Shown: positions 1 through 11,900, numbered from the stretch's first letter. The stretch is 64,000 bases of DNA from Callorhinus ursinus (GCF_003265705.1 NW_020313159.1:1366342-1430341); one strand, 5' to 3'. Program-made: numbers and translations. The notes: generated by a model from the sequence alone, not told the origin.

Positions 1-271
1 GTAACCATGAATAAATTGAACTTCTCTTAAAGATTTTATTTATTTGAAAGACCACGAGAGAGAAACACAGGAATTTACCGCTCTTCCAAAAAATCAGTAG
101 AAGACACCATCCAATTCATACCATGCTCCCTGCCCCCCTGGTTCAGCTTCCCTGATACAAATAAGAACGAAGACCACTAGGCTACCAGTCTGCTGAAAAA
201 GCCAAGTAACTTTTGCGCATTTACCTCGTCAAAGCCCCTCAGTCTGTGAGCTACGTTGAACTCATTCCTTT

Positions 272-458
272 ATTTTTTTAAAAAGATTATTTATTTGAGA
301 GAGAGAGAGAGAACACAAGCAGGGGGAGCACCGGAGGGAGAGGGAGAGGCAGGCTTCCCGCAGAGCAGGGAGCCCGATGTGGGGCTCGATCCCAGGACCC
401 CGGGATCATGGCCTGAACCGAAGGCAGACGCTTAACAACCGAGCCACCCAGGCGGCCC
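272..458 (-). mobile_element. Can-SINE (SINEC), minus
   Basis: Full tRNA-derived SINE read in reverse: A-tail complement (tttttttaaaaagattatttattt), (GA)n, internal promoter region (gatcccaggac) and head complement (ccacccaggcggccc). Confidence 0.9.
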
Positions 459-1559
459 TCGTTGCTCCTTTAGCCTTGCGTTTTCCGGCCTGCAGGTCAA
501 AAGCCTTGCAATGAACGCTTCTTCCTGCTTGTTTTATTCAGTACGCAGAGTTGGGTTTTTGACAACGGCATTCACGAATTAGGCGTGGTGTGACAGATAC
601 TTCCACCGCACTGTCTCTGGGCAAGATTGTGGAAGAACTGTCGCACAAAACATGATCCAAGAAACTTCTGCTGTTATGTTCTATTTGTGCGTAAATCTTG
701 GGCTCTCAACAGAGAGCTGAAGCAGCAAAACCTTGGACAAGTGAAAGGGACACTTGGCCAAGACAGAGAGGTGACCTGATATTGAATATTAGTAAGAGAG
801 GGAAAGGAGAATTCAATGAGGGAACCGAGTCTCTATCGGATGGAGATGAGGTTACACATGGAACAGGGAGATGCAGTTTCCGCATTTTTTTTTTAAGTGA
901 GAAAACTGCCACAGATACAGCCTTTCATTATGGAGACAAATCCAACTTCGGCAGGTCGAAGTGGTGAAGTGATCCGAAACATGAGAGGATTGACCTTCCC
1001 CATTTTATCTAGTTGGGCATTGGTTCTAGGAAAGTGTGTGTTGTCCTCACAAGACTGAAAACTGAGGCCAGCCCGTGGTTTGCCCCCAGCAACTGTGGCC
1101 CCGACCCTGTGGTCATGTTGGAGGAAAACGTGGGCTGGGAGGGCGACGGCGTAAGCTGGCTGGTCTGCGGTGTCTTCACACACCGTCATTTAACGCAGAA
1201 CAAGGCAGGCTTTGGGGAATGCGCATGCTGGGCACTGGTGGCTCAGAGGTTCCCTCTGGCCAGAGTCTTGGAGGGAGGGAGGGTGGCTCTCTGGACCTAG
1301 AAGCCCCTCCCGCCGTCCTGCAGGCCCGGGCCCTCGGGCAGCAGGTGCTGGACACACGTGTAGCAGGAAGCTCCCAGCTGACCACGTGTTAGCGCCGTGT
1401 GTGTGCTTCTCGGGTCCCCACGGCTTCACCAAACCATCGTAGAAGACATCAGGCATCCCTCACAAACATAACACCGAGTGGAAGAAGTCAGACACAAACA
1501 CACCCCCACGGAGTGTGTCCGCCTGTGTGCGGCTCAGGGTCTGCTGAAACCAGGCTGTG

Positions 1560-2180
1560 GGCTGGGCATCGGGTTGGGAGCTACGCCGCGGGGGGCCTGG
1601 CATGGGGGGCGCTCCTCACGGCAGTGCTGGTCACACAGGGCGCTGCTTGGGAACATTCTGGGCACAACAACCAGGGTCTATACACATTTCTGTATATTTT
1701 ATGCCACAACGAACAGAAGTAAAAACAAACTCACTGTACTGTGGAGACTAAAGGAGGTGGCGCCTTCTCACCAAGGCCAGGGGGAGCCTGCTGGAAGCCG
1801 TGCTCGGAGGAAGGCCTGACAGACACACGACTGCCCGCGGCCGGCGGACAAGGCGGTGGGGAAGCTGTTGAGGCTCTCGTTTTGGACAGACGAGGGGCAA
1901 CATGCCAGAGACAGGAGGGCCGGGTGGAGCGGGGCCCGTGGCAGCGAGGCGGCCGGAGGACGGTGCCGCGGTGTGGCGGGCGCAGAAGCAGCACAAGGCT
2001 GTGGCAGGCCTGAAAGGAGGGCGAGGAACGGAGGGGGCGCCCCGTCCTGGCTTGAAGGGGAGTAAGACACGGGGCAGCACCCTGCGCTGCCCCGCACACT
2101 CGGCCGGTCCTGTCTCCCGTTTTCCTCGAGACCCCCCTGCAGACAAGCCCTGAGCCTGCCCCTGCTTGCGGACGGGAAGT
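1560..2180. other. GC-rich, CpG-containing block
   Basis: Locally GC-rich with repeated CpG (for example gccgcggggggcc, ccgcggccggcgg, gcgaggcggccggagg) inside otherwise AT-rich DNA. It could be a small orphan CpG island or enhancer, or a decayed GC-rich sequence. It is not the ESYT2 promoter, which lies at the opposite end. No exon was recognised. Confidence 0.4.
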
Positions 2181-3663
2181 GGGAGGCACAGATATGGTCT
2201 GCGACTTGCTCTAGGACACACAGGCCCAGCAGCGGGGGCTGGACATTCGCGGTCTGACTCAGAGCCACGCTCCTTCCCGGACTCCAGTACTCCAAGTACA
2301 AAGAGAGCCATAAAATCGTGAGCAATCGTGAACAAATGTATGCAAACACAAAAGGCCACATTAACTCCTTTCGTGTTTCTTGGAGGGCAGGCGGGCTAGG
2401 GACAATTTTATTTTTTTTAAATCTGGGAATGGCTGTTTCTCCATCATTTCGGAAGGCCTGCTCTGTTGGACACAGGACGTTTGGCTGAGTCTTTCTTCCA
2501 GCATCTGAATCTGCCACCCCCCGCGTTGGCCTCCGCGGCTTCGGGTGAGAGGCTGTGGCCGTCTTATCGAGGAGTCCAGGGTGAGACGGTCTCTCTTGCT
2601 GCTTTCAGACTGCCCTTGACTTCCACCGGTCCGACCACGACGTGCCCAGGGCAGACTCTCTATGTGGAACCTACCTGGCATGTGCTGGGTGGGCGTCCTG
2701 TACCCTATCCTTCCTGGCCCTGCGCCCACTTCCCTCCAGGACTCGGCCGTGCGAGGGTGGTGGCCACGCTCTGTTCCTCCGAGATCTCACTGATCTTTTC
2801 TGTCAGCTCACATCCGTTGAACTCCTTTAGTAAATTTTGTATTTCACTTGTAAACTCCAGAATTTCTATTTCATCCTTTTAATTATTTCTCTTTACGGAT
2901 ACTCTTTATTATTCTCCTACTTGCCTTGAATTCTCCATTTCTTTGAATGTATTTACAACAGCTGATTCAAGGTCTTTGTCCACGTATGCCCAACATCTGG
3001 GTTTCCTTAGGGACACTTTCCACCTACTGCTTTCCCCCAATACAGCCCACCCTTTACTGCTGCTTTGCACGTCTTATGGCTTTTTGTTGAAAACTGGACA
3101 TTTAAAATAACAGTATGGCAACTCTGTAAGATTCCCTCCCTTTTGACTTTGTTGTTTCTGGTTTAGCAACTTTCTTGGGCTAATTCTCTACAAGCTGCCT
3201 TCTTGGTCATGTGCTCCCCCTGAAGTCTCTGCTCAGCTGGCTGTTTTGGCCAGCTAAGGACTGGACAGATTTCCTCGAATGCGGACGACCAGCAGTGAGT
3301 CATCAGGACCTGGCCTGCTCCAGCCACACACAGCTCTGCAGGTGCACCCACCCTCCTAGAGCTCCAGGAACGCCAGCATTCTTCAAAGCCCTCAATGGGC
3401 ACCTCATTTCTGACTTCCCTTAAAATTGTTGTGGTCAGCCTCTTGTTTGCCCTAACTGGTATCACTGCCCCAAGCAGCCGCCATGTTGCATAACTGCCAC
3501 TGATGGTTTTTGATAGTTTTCCCAGGAGCCAGACCGGTCCCACAGTGACAGTTCCCAGATGATGGGGCCTCTGGGTGAGCCCTAAAACCAGTCTGCATGC
3601 TCTCCCGCTCGGCTGCAGTCACTGTTATCAGAGTCCCAAGGCTACTGCATGACTTTTTCGCAT

Positions 3664-3770
3664 TTTAATTTTTTCTTTTTCCTAATCTCTACACCCAGTG
3701 TGGGGCTTGAACTCAAAACCCCCAGATCAGGAGTTGCACATTCTACCGACTGAGCCAGCCAGGTGTCCCC
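3664..3770 (-). mobile_element. Older Can-SINE, short form, minus
   Basis: Contains ctacacccagtgtggggctt, gaactcaaaa and gagccagccaggtgtccc, the diverged short form lacking the long CT-rich 3' part. Confidence 0.8.
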
Positions 3771-3880
3771 CATGATGTTTTCTAAAGCTAGTAATAGCGT
3801 ATGAGACAGAGAGATTCGTACGTTTTTATAACTGGGCCCTTATTACTTAAAACACTTAAGTTTTCAGTTTACTTTCTTAG

Positions 3881-4081
3881 TTTTTTTTTTTTTTTTAAGA
3901 TTTTGAGAAAGCAAGAGAGAGCGAGCGAGCACACAAGTAGGCAGAGCGGCCGGCGGAGGGAGAGGGAAAAGCAGGCTTCCCGCGGAGCAGGGAGCCTGAC
4001 ACGAGGCTCGATCCCAGGACCCTGGGATCATGACCCGAGCCGAAGGCAGATGCCTAACCGACTGAGCCACCCAGGCGCCCC
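3881..4081 (-). mobile_element. Can-SINE, minus, with target duplication
   Basis: Full-length copy flanked by a 10-bp target-site duplication actttcttag at 3871-3880 and 4082-4091. Confidence 0.93.
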
Positions 4082-4211
4082 ACTTTCTTAGATTTTACAG
4101 GTAGACAATCTCATATTTTGAAAATGACTTCTCCCATACAAAATTGATCTTTTTTTTCATATCGTATTGCCCAGGATTTCCAGAATAACATCAAATAAAG
4201 GCAGACTTCCT

Positions 4212-4288
4212 CAATGAATCATGGAACACTACACCAAAAACTAATGATGTAATGTATGGTGATTAACATAACAATAAAAATTTTTTAA
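4212..4288 (+). mobile_element. 77-bp L1 3'-end insertion with target duplication
   Basis: Only the extreme L1 3' end (atcatggaacactacacc to ataaaaattttttaaa), same as the end of the 35618 L1. It is flanked by a 15-bp duplication aaaggcagacttcct at 4197-4211 and 4289-4303. Confidence 0.88.
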
Positions 4289-4443
4289 AAAGGCAGACTT
4301 CCTGGCTCTTTTCCACGTTTGTGCTGTTTTTTTTTCTCAGATAATAACACTGTTGGCTCTTTGTTGCAATAGTATTTTTAAGTCCATCAGTACCTCTTTA
4401 TACTTAATACTAAGAACTGTCAATAGGTGTCTCTTTATATATA

Positions 4444-4635
4444 TATTTTTAAAGATTTTATTTATTTGACAGAGAGAGACACAGCGAGAGAGGGAACACA
4501 AGCAGGGGGAGTGGGAGAGGGAGAAGCAGGCTTCCCGCGGAGCAGGGAGCCCGACGTGGGACTCGATCCCAGGACCCCGGGACCATGACCTGAGCCGAAG
4601 GCAGACGCTTAACGACTGAGCCACCCAGGCGCCCC
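4444..4635 (-). mobile_element. Can-SINE, minus
   Basis: Full-length young-type copy (cttcccgcggagcaggga; gccacccaggcgcccc). The flanks share aggtgt and a diverged continuation. Confidence 0.92.
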
Positions 4636-5300
4636 AGGTGTTGCTTTCTTTAAATGGAAACTTGCTGAGACAAATTAAGGTCTGCCAAACTTTAGACATA
4701 ATTCATCCAGCAGTTATTTGTTTACTGCGTGCCAAGAGTAGTGATAAGCCACAGGAAAAAGATTTAAGTAACACCCACATAACCTCTGCCCTTGAGAGCT
4801 TACAGTGCATCTCGGATGTGATTTTTAAATAAAGCAAAACCGCCATCATGTTAAGGATAGGAATGAATTCAGCACGCGGTGCTAAGAGAGCTTGTACAGG
4901 GGAGAGTGGTCAGGGACAGTCGAGGAAACGCACTCTGCTGAGAAGCGAAGGGCACTGGGAGTTAGCCAGGCCAGTGTCAGGGGAAGAGCAGGTTGGGCAC
5001 CGCGGCAGGAAGGAGGGGCGGGGGTCGTTTCTGGAACTGAGAGGAAGTGTCACGGATGAGTGGCACTGGAGAAGGAAATTCGGTTGGAAGGGTCTCACAG
5101 TTTGATACGCTCTTGGTTTTTCTTCTAAGAGCATGGAGAGCAGTAAAGAGTTAGAGGTGTGTTTTCAAAGATCCCTTTGGTTGTTGCATGGAGAATGCAG
5201 GGGGCGGAGGCCCGAGCGCCGGCGCTGGGAGCTGACAGACGGGAAGGCAGTGGCTTGGACTCGGGAGGACAGCCGAGGGGATGTATTCCAGGGTAGAACT

Positions 5301-5431
5301 AAGGGACCTGGCATCTATCTGCACACAGGAGAGAGGCACAGGGAGGTAAGGGACCTGGCATCTATCTGCACACGNNNNNNNNNNTAAGGGACCTGGCATC
5401 TATCTGCACACGGGAGAGAGGCACAGGGAGG
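5301..5431. repeat. 47-bp minisatellite, interrupted by assembly gap
   Basis: Three near-identical units start at 5301, 5348 and 5386 (aagggacctggcatctatct then gcacac). The first unit is 47 bases. The second is cut after 27 bases by ten Ns. Units differ by an A/G in cacac(a/g)ggagag. The true copy number is unknown. Confidence 0.85.
5375..5384. other. Assembly gap, 10 N
   Basis: Ten Ns inside the minisatellite. About 20 bases would be missing if only the rest of unit two were lost, so ten is probably a placeholder. Confidence 0.95.
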
Positions 5432-5910
5432 CAGAGGGGCCGTCTAGGTCTCCATCTCAACCTCCTCGGCTGATGGCAGACAGACACACCGTGAGGCCTT
5501 CCAAGGAGGCACTGGGGTAACGGGTCTTCAGCCCAGCAGCAGAGTCTGTACTGCAGATACAAACTGGGAAACCATGGTGTCACTGTTGTCAAGCAGAATG
5601 CAGAGTAAATATTAAAACAGGGGCTGGAACTAAAACTCGTGTTCGTCCACATTCACAGTCTGGTTGAAGATGGTAAAGGAGCCAGAAGGGCCGGGTTTGC
5701 AGTGGCCGTGGGCACCGGCAGGGCCTGGCTTGATGCTTTCCCACCTGATCCAGCCAGCCTCTCTGTGTCATCACTTCTCAGAACTCTACGTACAAAAGAC
5801 CCTTAAAGACTGTTTTTTTTCTACTTGTGATTGTCTTTCATAAGAGCTGTTTTCACGACTCCAAGTCTAAAGCAGGCAGAGGAGAGTCAAATTAAGATGG
5901 GAACAAGAGA

Positions 5911-5998
5911 GGGGCACCTGGCTGGCTCAGTTGTTAGAGCATCTGACTCCTGATCTCAGGGTTGTGGGTTTGAGCCCCACCTTGGGCATGAAGACTAA
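5911..5998 (+). mobile_element. Older Can-SINE, short form, plus
   Basis: Begins ggggcacctggctggctcag and ends ccaccttgggcatgaag. Flanks share aagatgggaa, a decayed target duplication. Confidence 0.85.
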
Positions 5999-6180
5999 AA
6001 AGATGGGAATATAAGAGGACTAGTATCAATGATCTCATGTTCTTTTAGAAATGAAAGAATTCACACACAGCATGGATAAATAATGTACTATATCTACTTT
6101 TCAAATCATTTGATCCCACACTAAAAACTTCATTTCAAAAGACAAAGGAAAAACAAATCACAAGTTAGCGAACATAAAAG

Positions 6181-6186
6181 TTTATT
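6181..6186 (-). promoter_or_regulatory. ESYT2: Candidate poly(A) signal AATAAA, distal ESYT2
   Basis: The minus strand reads ATTCAATAAACTTTTATG, followed by a T-rich stretch (tgatttgtttttcctttgtc) that fits a downstream cleavage element. It is the strongest 3'-end candidate below the stop codon. Confidence 0.55.
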
Positions 6187-6896
6187 GAATAAATACATGC
6201 ACTGTCATGTAAAATTAGTCGATCAAAAAGGACATTCTATCATAATAATTAAAAAAACCCTCTGTTTTCCATTTGCAGTGGGTGACGACCAGAGTTTATA
6301 CACACTGGTCTACACTGAGCTTAGGTTCTTGGAGAAGGGCTGACCTCCTGATGAAGCATATCTGCGAATGAATTCTCCTAGTATAGAATGTAAGTTGAAT
6401 ACAGCTATGATCTGAAACTTGAAAACAACACCGCCAAACTTCCATACTTTAAGGCACAGGATAGGCAACCCACATGTAAAAACTAACAGAATTCAAATTC
6501 ATTTAATTTTCCTCCCATTGGTTTGGCTTAATATAGAAAAGTTAACATTCCCTTTTCCTGGATGAAGTGATTATTGAATCAGTGATGAACATTTTGAGAA
6601 CTCAAGTGTTCTCCATCACCAGGATCCTGGAGTCTGGCCTCGACAGTAATTCTCAAGCCTCCCCACAGGGTATGAGTTTCTCATTGAATGCTCATCTTGC
6701 CACAAAAGACAGGATTGCATCGGGAAACGTTTTATATCTTCAGAATAGTCCCTTTCCTTTCTCTTTCCTCTTAAGCAGAATGAAGCCCACTGCCAGAGGC
6801 TTCAGAACCTGCAGATGTGTCTGTCTCCAGGTTCCCCAGTCCCTGTATCACAAGGCACGTGTCATGCTGCTAACTGGCTTTCTACCTTTCATTGTA

Positions 6897-6902
6897 TTTA
6901 TT
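6897..6902 (-). promoter_or_regulatory. Alternative poly(A) signal AATAAA
   Basis: The minus strand reads GCAAAATAAATACAATG. It could give a shorter 3' UTR. Downstream U/GU-richness is weaker than at 6181. Confidence 0.3.
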
Positions 6903-7471
6903 TTGCCTCATTACTTAAATAAAGCATTCCATAAAGTAAATATGTACCTACTGGTGAGCACATGATTGCAAAACCCACGTTTAGGATGTTGGTAAAAATT
7001 ATTGGTATGGAACCAGTGAGTGGTTCTCTTTTTATAGATTATGCCAGAAGCCCTTCAACAGACTGAATTAAAAAAACAAATCTTTAATAAATCTAATACC
7101 ATGGGCAGGCAACTAGATTTAGTAAGTAATTACCTGCCTTTATCATGCTACTAAAATACCACAGTTAAATTTTTTGTGTGCATGTTTATGTGTGCATCGA
7201 TATATTAATAAACTTCCTCCTGTACATTGAACATGGTTTATAGTGAAGTTTCATTAACTAGGAAACAGTGAGATTATACTGTCTTTATGGTTACATGAAA
7301 TGTGTTGTGAACTATAGACGCCATTATAAACAAACCCATGGTTCCAAGTGTAAATGAAAACAAACATGAAATCTGCTGGAAGGCAGACGTGCGCAGGAAT
7401 AACAATCAGCGTCCACCACAGGCACTTTGGTATTTTGGTCACATGAGCAGTCCGTGAGTCCACGAGACGAT

Positions 7472-7651
7472 TTATGGTAAGATCTCCAATTTTAGTCGCA
7501 AAGTTCTATTCCCCCAGTATCTGCATACATGATATAGAATGTTCTCCTGGCTGAGGAAGTCATCTGCATCATACATTTCTCGGACACATGCACGACACTG
7601 CTGCAGAGCTTCATCCCCCAAGAGGCTTGGGACTCGAGGATACAAAACATG
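7472..7651 (-). CDS. Exon-like 59-codon frame with splice acceptor and stop; unidentified
   Basis: On the minus strand a pyrimidine-rich acceptor (cttgttttctttttggattattgtag) is followed by an open frame from HVLYPRVPSLLGDEAL through a C-x2-C at codons 19-22 and an acidic DADDF, to YWGNRTLRLKLEILP and TAA. It is exactly 180 bases, phase 0, and closed upstream by the in-frame TAG of the acceptor, as expected of a terminal coding exon. Composition looks like real protein (Trp, Cys, Tyr, balanced charges, no low complexity). I do not recognise the family. It could be an alternative last exon of ESYT2 (any phase-0 donor, such as exon 21, would fit), the last exon of an unseen gene, or chance. Confidence 0.45.
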   Translation of the reverse strand, partial: HVLYPRVPSLLGDEALQQCRACVREMYDADDFLSQENILYHVCRYWGNRTLRLKLEILP

Positions 7652-8866
7652 CTACAATAATCCAAAAAGAAAACAAGTATTCCAAAATAAAAACAGAATC
7701 ACAATATCCCAATACTGAGGTCAGTCATGGCATCAAGTGAAGAGACTCAGGAAATGGTTATTTAAAGTCAACAGCCGCCGTGCTGGAACCCTCTGGTCCC
7801 AGCAGCGCATGGCCTCGCGCACAGGGTCCGACGGATGATGTCGCACTGACGATGAATGAATGACGAGCTGTTGGTTTTTAAAACAACTTCCTACCTACTT
7901 ACCAGATCTATCCCACAAACTTTATGGTGAGCATGTGAGCCTGTCTTCACAGGCTGGGAAAACACTGAAAATTAACAAAGCTCATGACGGATGGTTTCAC
8001 AATAGCCTAAGTGCTAACATTGGAAATTTGTATTATATTTTAGGAAGTATAACTGTGTATCTGTGTACTACTTCATGAATAAGTTATATCAAGCAATTAA
8101 AAATAAACTTAAGACATTTCATTTTACATAAGAAATTTCAAATTAGTGCACCATGATTTATGAATATGACAATGCTCTTAGTATTTTGTATTACTCAGTT
8201 ACACACTTTTCCTTATAAGCACTTCAACTAACTCTCAATAATACATCTTTATATTTATGAAACTGGTAATATTTTGAATACTTCCGTCATTCATGATGGG
8301 CAGAAGAATACTAATATTTAAACTTTCAGCCTGTTTTAAAAAAAGAAACACCATAAAATTGGTCACTGAGAACTTTACCCTGCAAAGACAAAATGATTAT
8401 CTGTCGTAAGAATTTCATACATTTTAGAAGAAAAAAATATATTTCCTTAATCCATTTTCTTCAGAATTCAAACCAGCATGTAGAGATTATAAAAAATAGT
8501 CTATTTACATGGCATAGTGTACCTCAGTGTGTACAAAACAAGGCGACAGTAAAGCAATATACATACGTCTGCTCCCTAGTAGATATAACTGACATACACC
8601 TTTACGTGACATGGTGATTAACTGCTACCTTATTACACACTATAATAACTGGTGAAATACTACAGAAAATTAAACATACAAAATCTAATGATAATATTGG
8701 CCAAATATGCCTAAAATGTCAACATGGTTTATAAAACTATGAAGATTTATATAACTAAATACACTGAAATTATAAAAACAGTATTGGTACATGTGCGGGA
8801 GGGTGTGCTCTGAGCACACAAGGGTGGGCGGGGACACTGTGGCAGGCTCCTCGCGCCCGGCATGGA

Positions 8867-8912
8867 CTACGTCACCACGTGTGGTCTTGTGCCATCTTCC
8901 GTGAGGTCGTAC
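8867..8912 (-). CDS. ESYT2: ESYT2 exon 23, terminal coding exon
   Basis: A 46-base coding portion: completes Trp, then [14 protein letters not shown] and a TAG stop at 8867-8869. The acceptor is cacccctag. [10 protein letters not shown] matches human; the last residues (HVVT) differ from the human tail as I remember it (QAMT). Confidence 0.93.
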
Positions 8913-11900
8913 CTAGGGGTGCATAGGGAGAGGGGGACAGACGTGAGGTCAACTGGGGAGAGTGTTGTGAAGTAAACACACGGGGCTCGTCTGTGGTGGG
9001 ACACTCACCACTGGGTCCAACCCTTGGCTAGTTCTTCAGACGCCAGACCAACCAACACCTGTTGGTGGAACAACATTTGTTACAGTGGGTGGAGCAGCCC
9101 CTGCTCACCCCTTACCATCCTCCCAGCCTCTCCAACCTCTTCCTGCCTCAGGATGGAACCCACTCTCTGTTATCTTGAGGCTCTGTCAGTGTTTTGGGCC
9201 CTGATGACCCCCCCATGAATGATACAGTGGATCACATCCAAGAGCTCCACCCTGTATCCAGCAGTCTCAAAATTGAGTTATTAAGAAGAATCGGTGCAGA
9301 TAATTTACAGGGATATTGGCTCAAGTGCCATTCATGGCAGCACAGATGGGACGGATCACTGGTAACTGGGATCTATAATTGAAAACTCCTCTTCCCTAAC
9401 TTGACCTCTTGTACATTTAATATTAAAGAATATATAATTTTACGCAAGAGTTACATGTGAATTTAGACAAAGACTAGAATAAATTCAGAGAAATAAAGCC
9501 ACTAATTTGTGAGATGAATAATATGCCAACAATATGAATCTGTAAAAACAATGAAAACTTAAAAATAATCTTCAAATGTACTCAGGTTTTAGACAACATG
9601 GTCTTTCATAGTCCACTATTTTATAAATAAGCATAGTTATAGAGGAAGTTCACCCCTTTCCACTTATTTAAGTATGGTCTTAAAAAAAATGCACTTTGGG
9701 TAAGTGTTTAATGTTTATAAAATATAGGAACTGACCAAGGATATTTTTCAAACTTACTTTGCCAAGAAGCCCTTTATCTTTGGACAGGAAGCCGCCACTG
9801 TTTTTCACTGCTACATCCAACGTTCTCCTCTGTACCTCTGGTAATGAAACACTGAAATCAAAGCTGACATGGAAAAAAGAGGACCTTCCTTAAATTTCCC
9901 CATAATTTTATTGTATTTTATTATAACTAAAAAATGATATTTCTGCTTATGAGACAGTTCCAAATGTTACGATGATTTTTTATTACACAATTGAGTTCTG
10001 TGCAGCGTTTGGATCTGGCATTTCATGAAGACTCAAAAACATTTTTTTCCCATTATTTTCCAAACATACGTGGTGACTCTTGCATCCTGATTATGGGAAA
10101 GGCCCTACTGCCTGTGGCTCCCTCATGTGTGGGGAGGGCTGTTGTATTTAGAGTAGTTGTAAGGATGGGGGACTGGGGACGTTTGTAGGACACAGCAGAG
10201 GGTCCAGACCAGTTCACTCATCCAGGCCTAAAGACTACAGAACACTAGATAAAACGCCTGGGTGAACGAAATAAGTGACACAGCCTCATGGACGTGAACA
10301 GATCTGCAGTGCACTTTTTAATGGCTGAAGTCAGATGCCACAAACCAAAATGCCTCCAGGACACCAAGTCCTCAAAGCTGGCTGGTGTCTGGCGATCGTG
10401 AGGCAGGGTCTCTGGTAAACCAGCGGACAGAGAGCCTGAGGTCCTGCAGGGACGTGGCTGGAATGCAGCCGGCCTTTCCATGGAGCTGGATGGAGCAGCT
10501 AGAAACCCAGACTTGCAGGTGGGGTCTCTGAATCCTTAAATGCTGGGGGCTAAGTGAGAACACTGTCAAAACACACCCACACCAGGATTTGGTGCACACC
10601 TGTCAGTTTATGACCTTGGTTTAGATAGAGTTGTTGGCATGAAGTTATGATAAAACGACCAGTCCCTTTAAAGATAAATGTAAACACAAGCAACAGATAC
10701 TTTGACACCATCTGACTTTATTATTTCCCAAAATGCTGGTGGATTTTTAGCTACAGAGACTGTAATGTAAGGTACCCGGTTTGCACAGACTAAGACTTAT
10801 TTAAATGTGACCTGAGGCCCCCAGAGGCCCCCGAGACCCTCTCTGGAGATGAGCACATCAGACTGACAGCAGAAGCAGTAGGACCTTTATTAAGACAAAC
10901 CATTAAAGAGATCTGCAAAAATGTTAAACAATAATGCCATTTATTTATATATATATATTTTTTATTGTTTTGGAAACTAGTTGTTTTTCAGAAGAATATT
11001 TTAAGATGTTATAGGTTTATTACTGCTATTTAAAATAAAATGTAAAATCGAGCACTGGGTGTTATATATAAGTGATGAACCACTGAAATCTACTCCTGAA
11101 ACCAATATTACATTGTATGTTCACTAACTAGAATTTAAAGAATCTGAAGAAAAAATTTTAAATTCTCAGTTTTTATTTATAACTCAGAAAAATCAATAGA
11201 TACACCCCACAAAATAAAGTTCTTTAAGGTCCTCAATCATGAGTCCTTCCACAATGTTCACAATTTGGACTTACTAGGTTTAGTGCTTCTAGATGAAGTT
11301 CAAAGTATTTATTTATTTATGCTGACAAGTCTGTGGGTGCTAATCTGGAGTTTTTCACTGATACTTCCCAACAGTGTTGGTTTGAATGCGTTAGTCATTC
11401 AAGAGTATTGATCGAGCCTTCCTTATTTGAGGATTCAACAGTCTGTCTCCACACACCCCCCCCGCCCCGCCCCACCGAAGTAAACACCATACCTCTGGTC
11501 AAACACGGGGTTCAGTGTTTTCTTTGACACGTGTGTTTTTCTCCTTCCTGATCTCCTCTTGTCTGGTAACAAATACATGCGGACATAGGGGTCAGAGCCA
11601 TCTTCAGAGAAGGCAATGAGATTTCTTATGACACAAACCAGAGAACACTAGATATTAGAATCTAGGAAAATGACAATTAGCGTCACGTTCAAATTCACTG
11701 TTCTGATTTCCCATTTATCTAAACCACTGAGAAGCACAAAGGAGCAAAGTGTGCTTCTGTCTTTGCCCTGTGCTCACTTGCTGGCGGAGGCGACTTCTGC
11801 CTCCATTTCTTGAGCCCAGTATTTGGGGGACATTCTGATACCTTGCTCTGCTTTGAAAATGGCAACTGCTGGTTTACCTTTCCACAGTACTTATACTGTC

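Larger units (their letters stand above)
1..6160. other. Intergenic region downstream of ESYT2
   Basis: No convincing exon. It holds Can-SINEs (272-458, 3664-3770, 3881-4081, 4444-4635, 5911-5998), a 77-bp L1 tail (4212-4288), a possible L2 relic near 4705-4840, a GC-rich block, a minisatellite with a gap, and at 2780-3180 an AT-rich stretch resembling an old retroelement internal sequence, family uncertain. Open frames here are not supported by splice sites or homology. Confidence 0.7.
6165..8866 (-). other. ESYT2: Presumed ESYT2 3' UTR
   Basis: AT-rich sequence after the stop codon with almost no repeats, unlike the introns. No AATAAA or ATTAAA was found on the minus strand between the stop and about 7660, so the transcript probably runs to the signals at 7082 (ATTAAA), 6897-6902 or 6181-6186 (AATAAA). 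The lower end is an estimate from the last signal. The stretch includes the exon-like frame at 7472-7651, described separately, which complicates the assumption of one continuous UTR. Confidence 0.6.

Noticed and set aside
272..458. tRNA-like internal promoter boxes inside SINEs taken as tRNA genes
   Set aside because: The SINE heads descend from a tRNA but cannot fold as a full cloverleaf and lack the anticodon-arm context of a functional tRNA.
1768..2517. 249-codon open frame on the minus strand in the GC-rich block
   Set aside because: GC-rich DNA has few stop codons. All six frames are open here, the composition is Pro/Arg/Ser-rich, and no splice signals or family motifs were seen.
9024..9382. 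Plus-strand open frames overlapping exon 22 and the adjoining intron
   Set aside because: The first is antisense to a confirmed exon. The second (around [20 protein letters not shown]) looks protein-like but has no acceptor, donor or recognised homologue.
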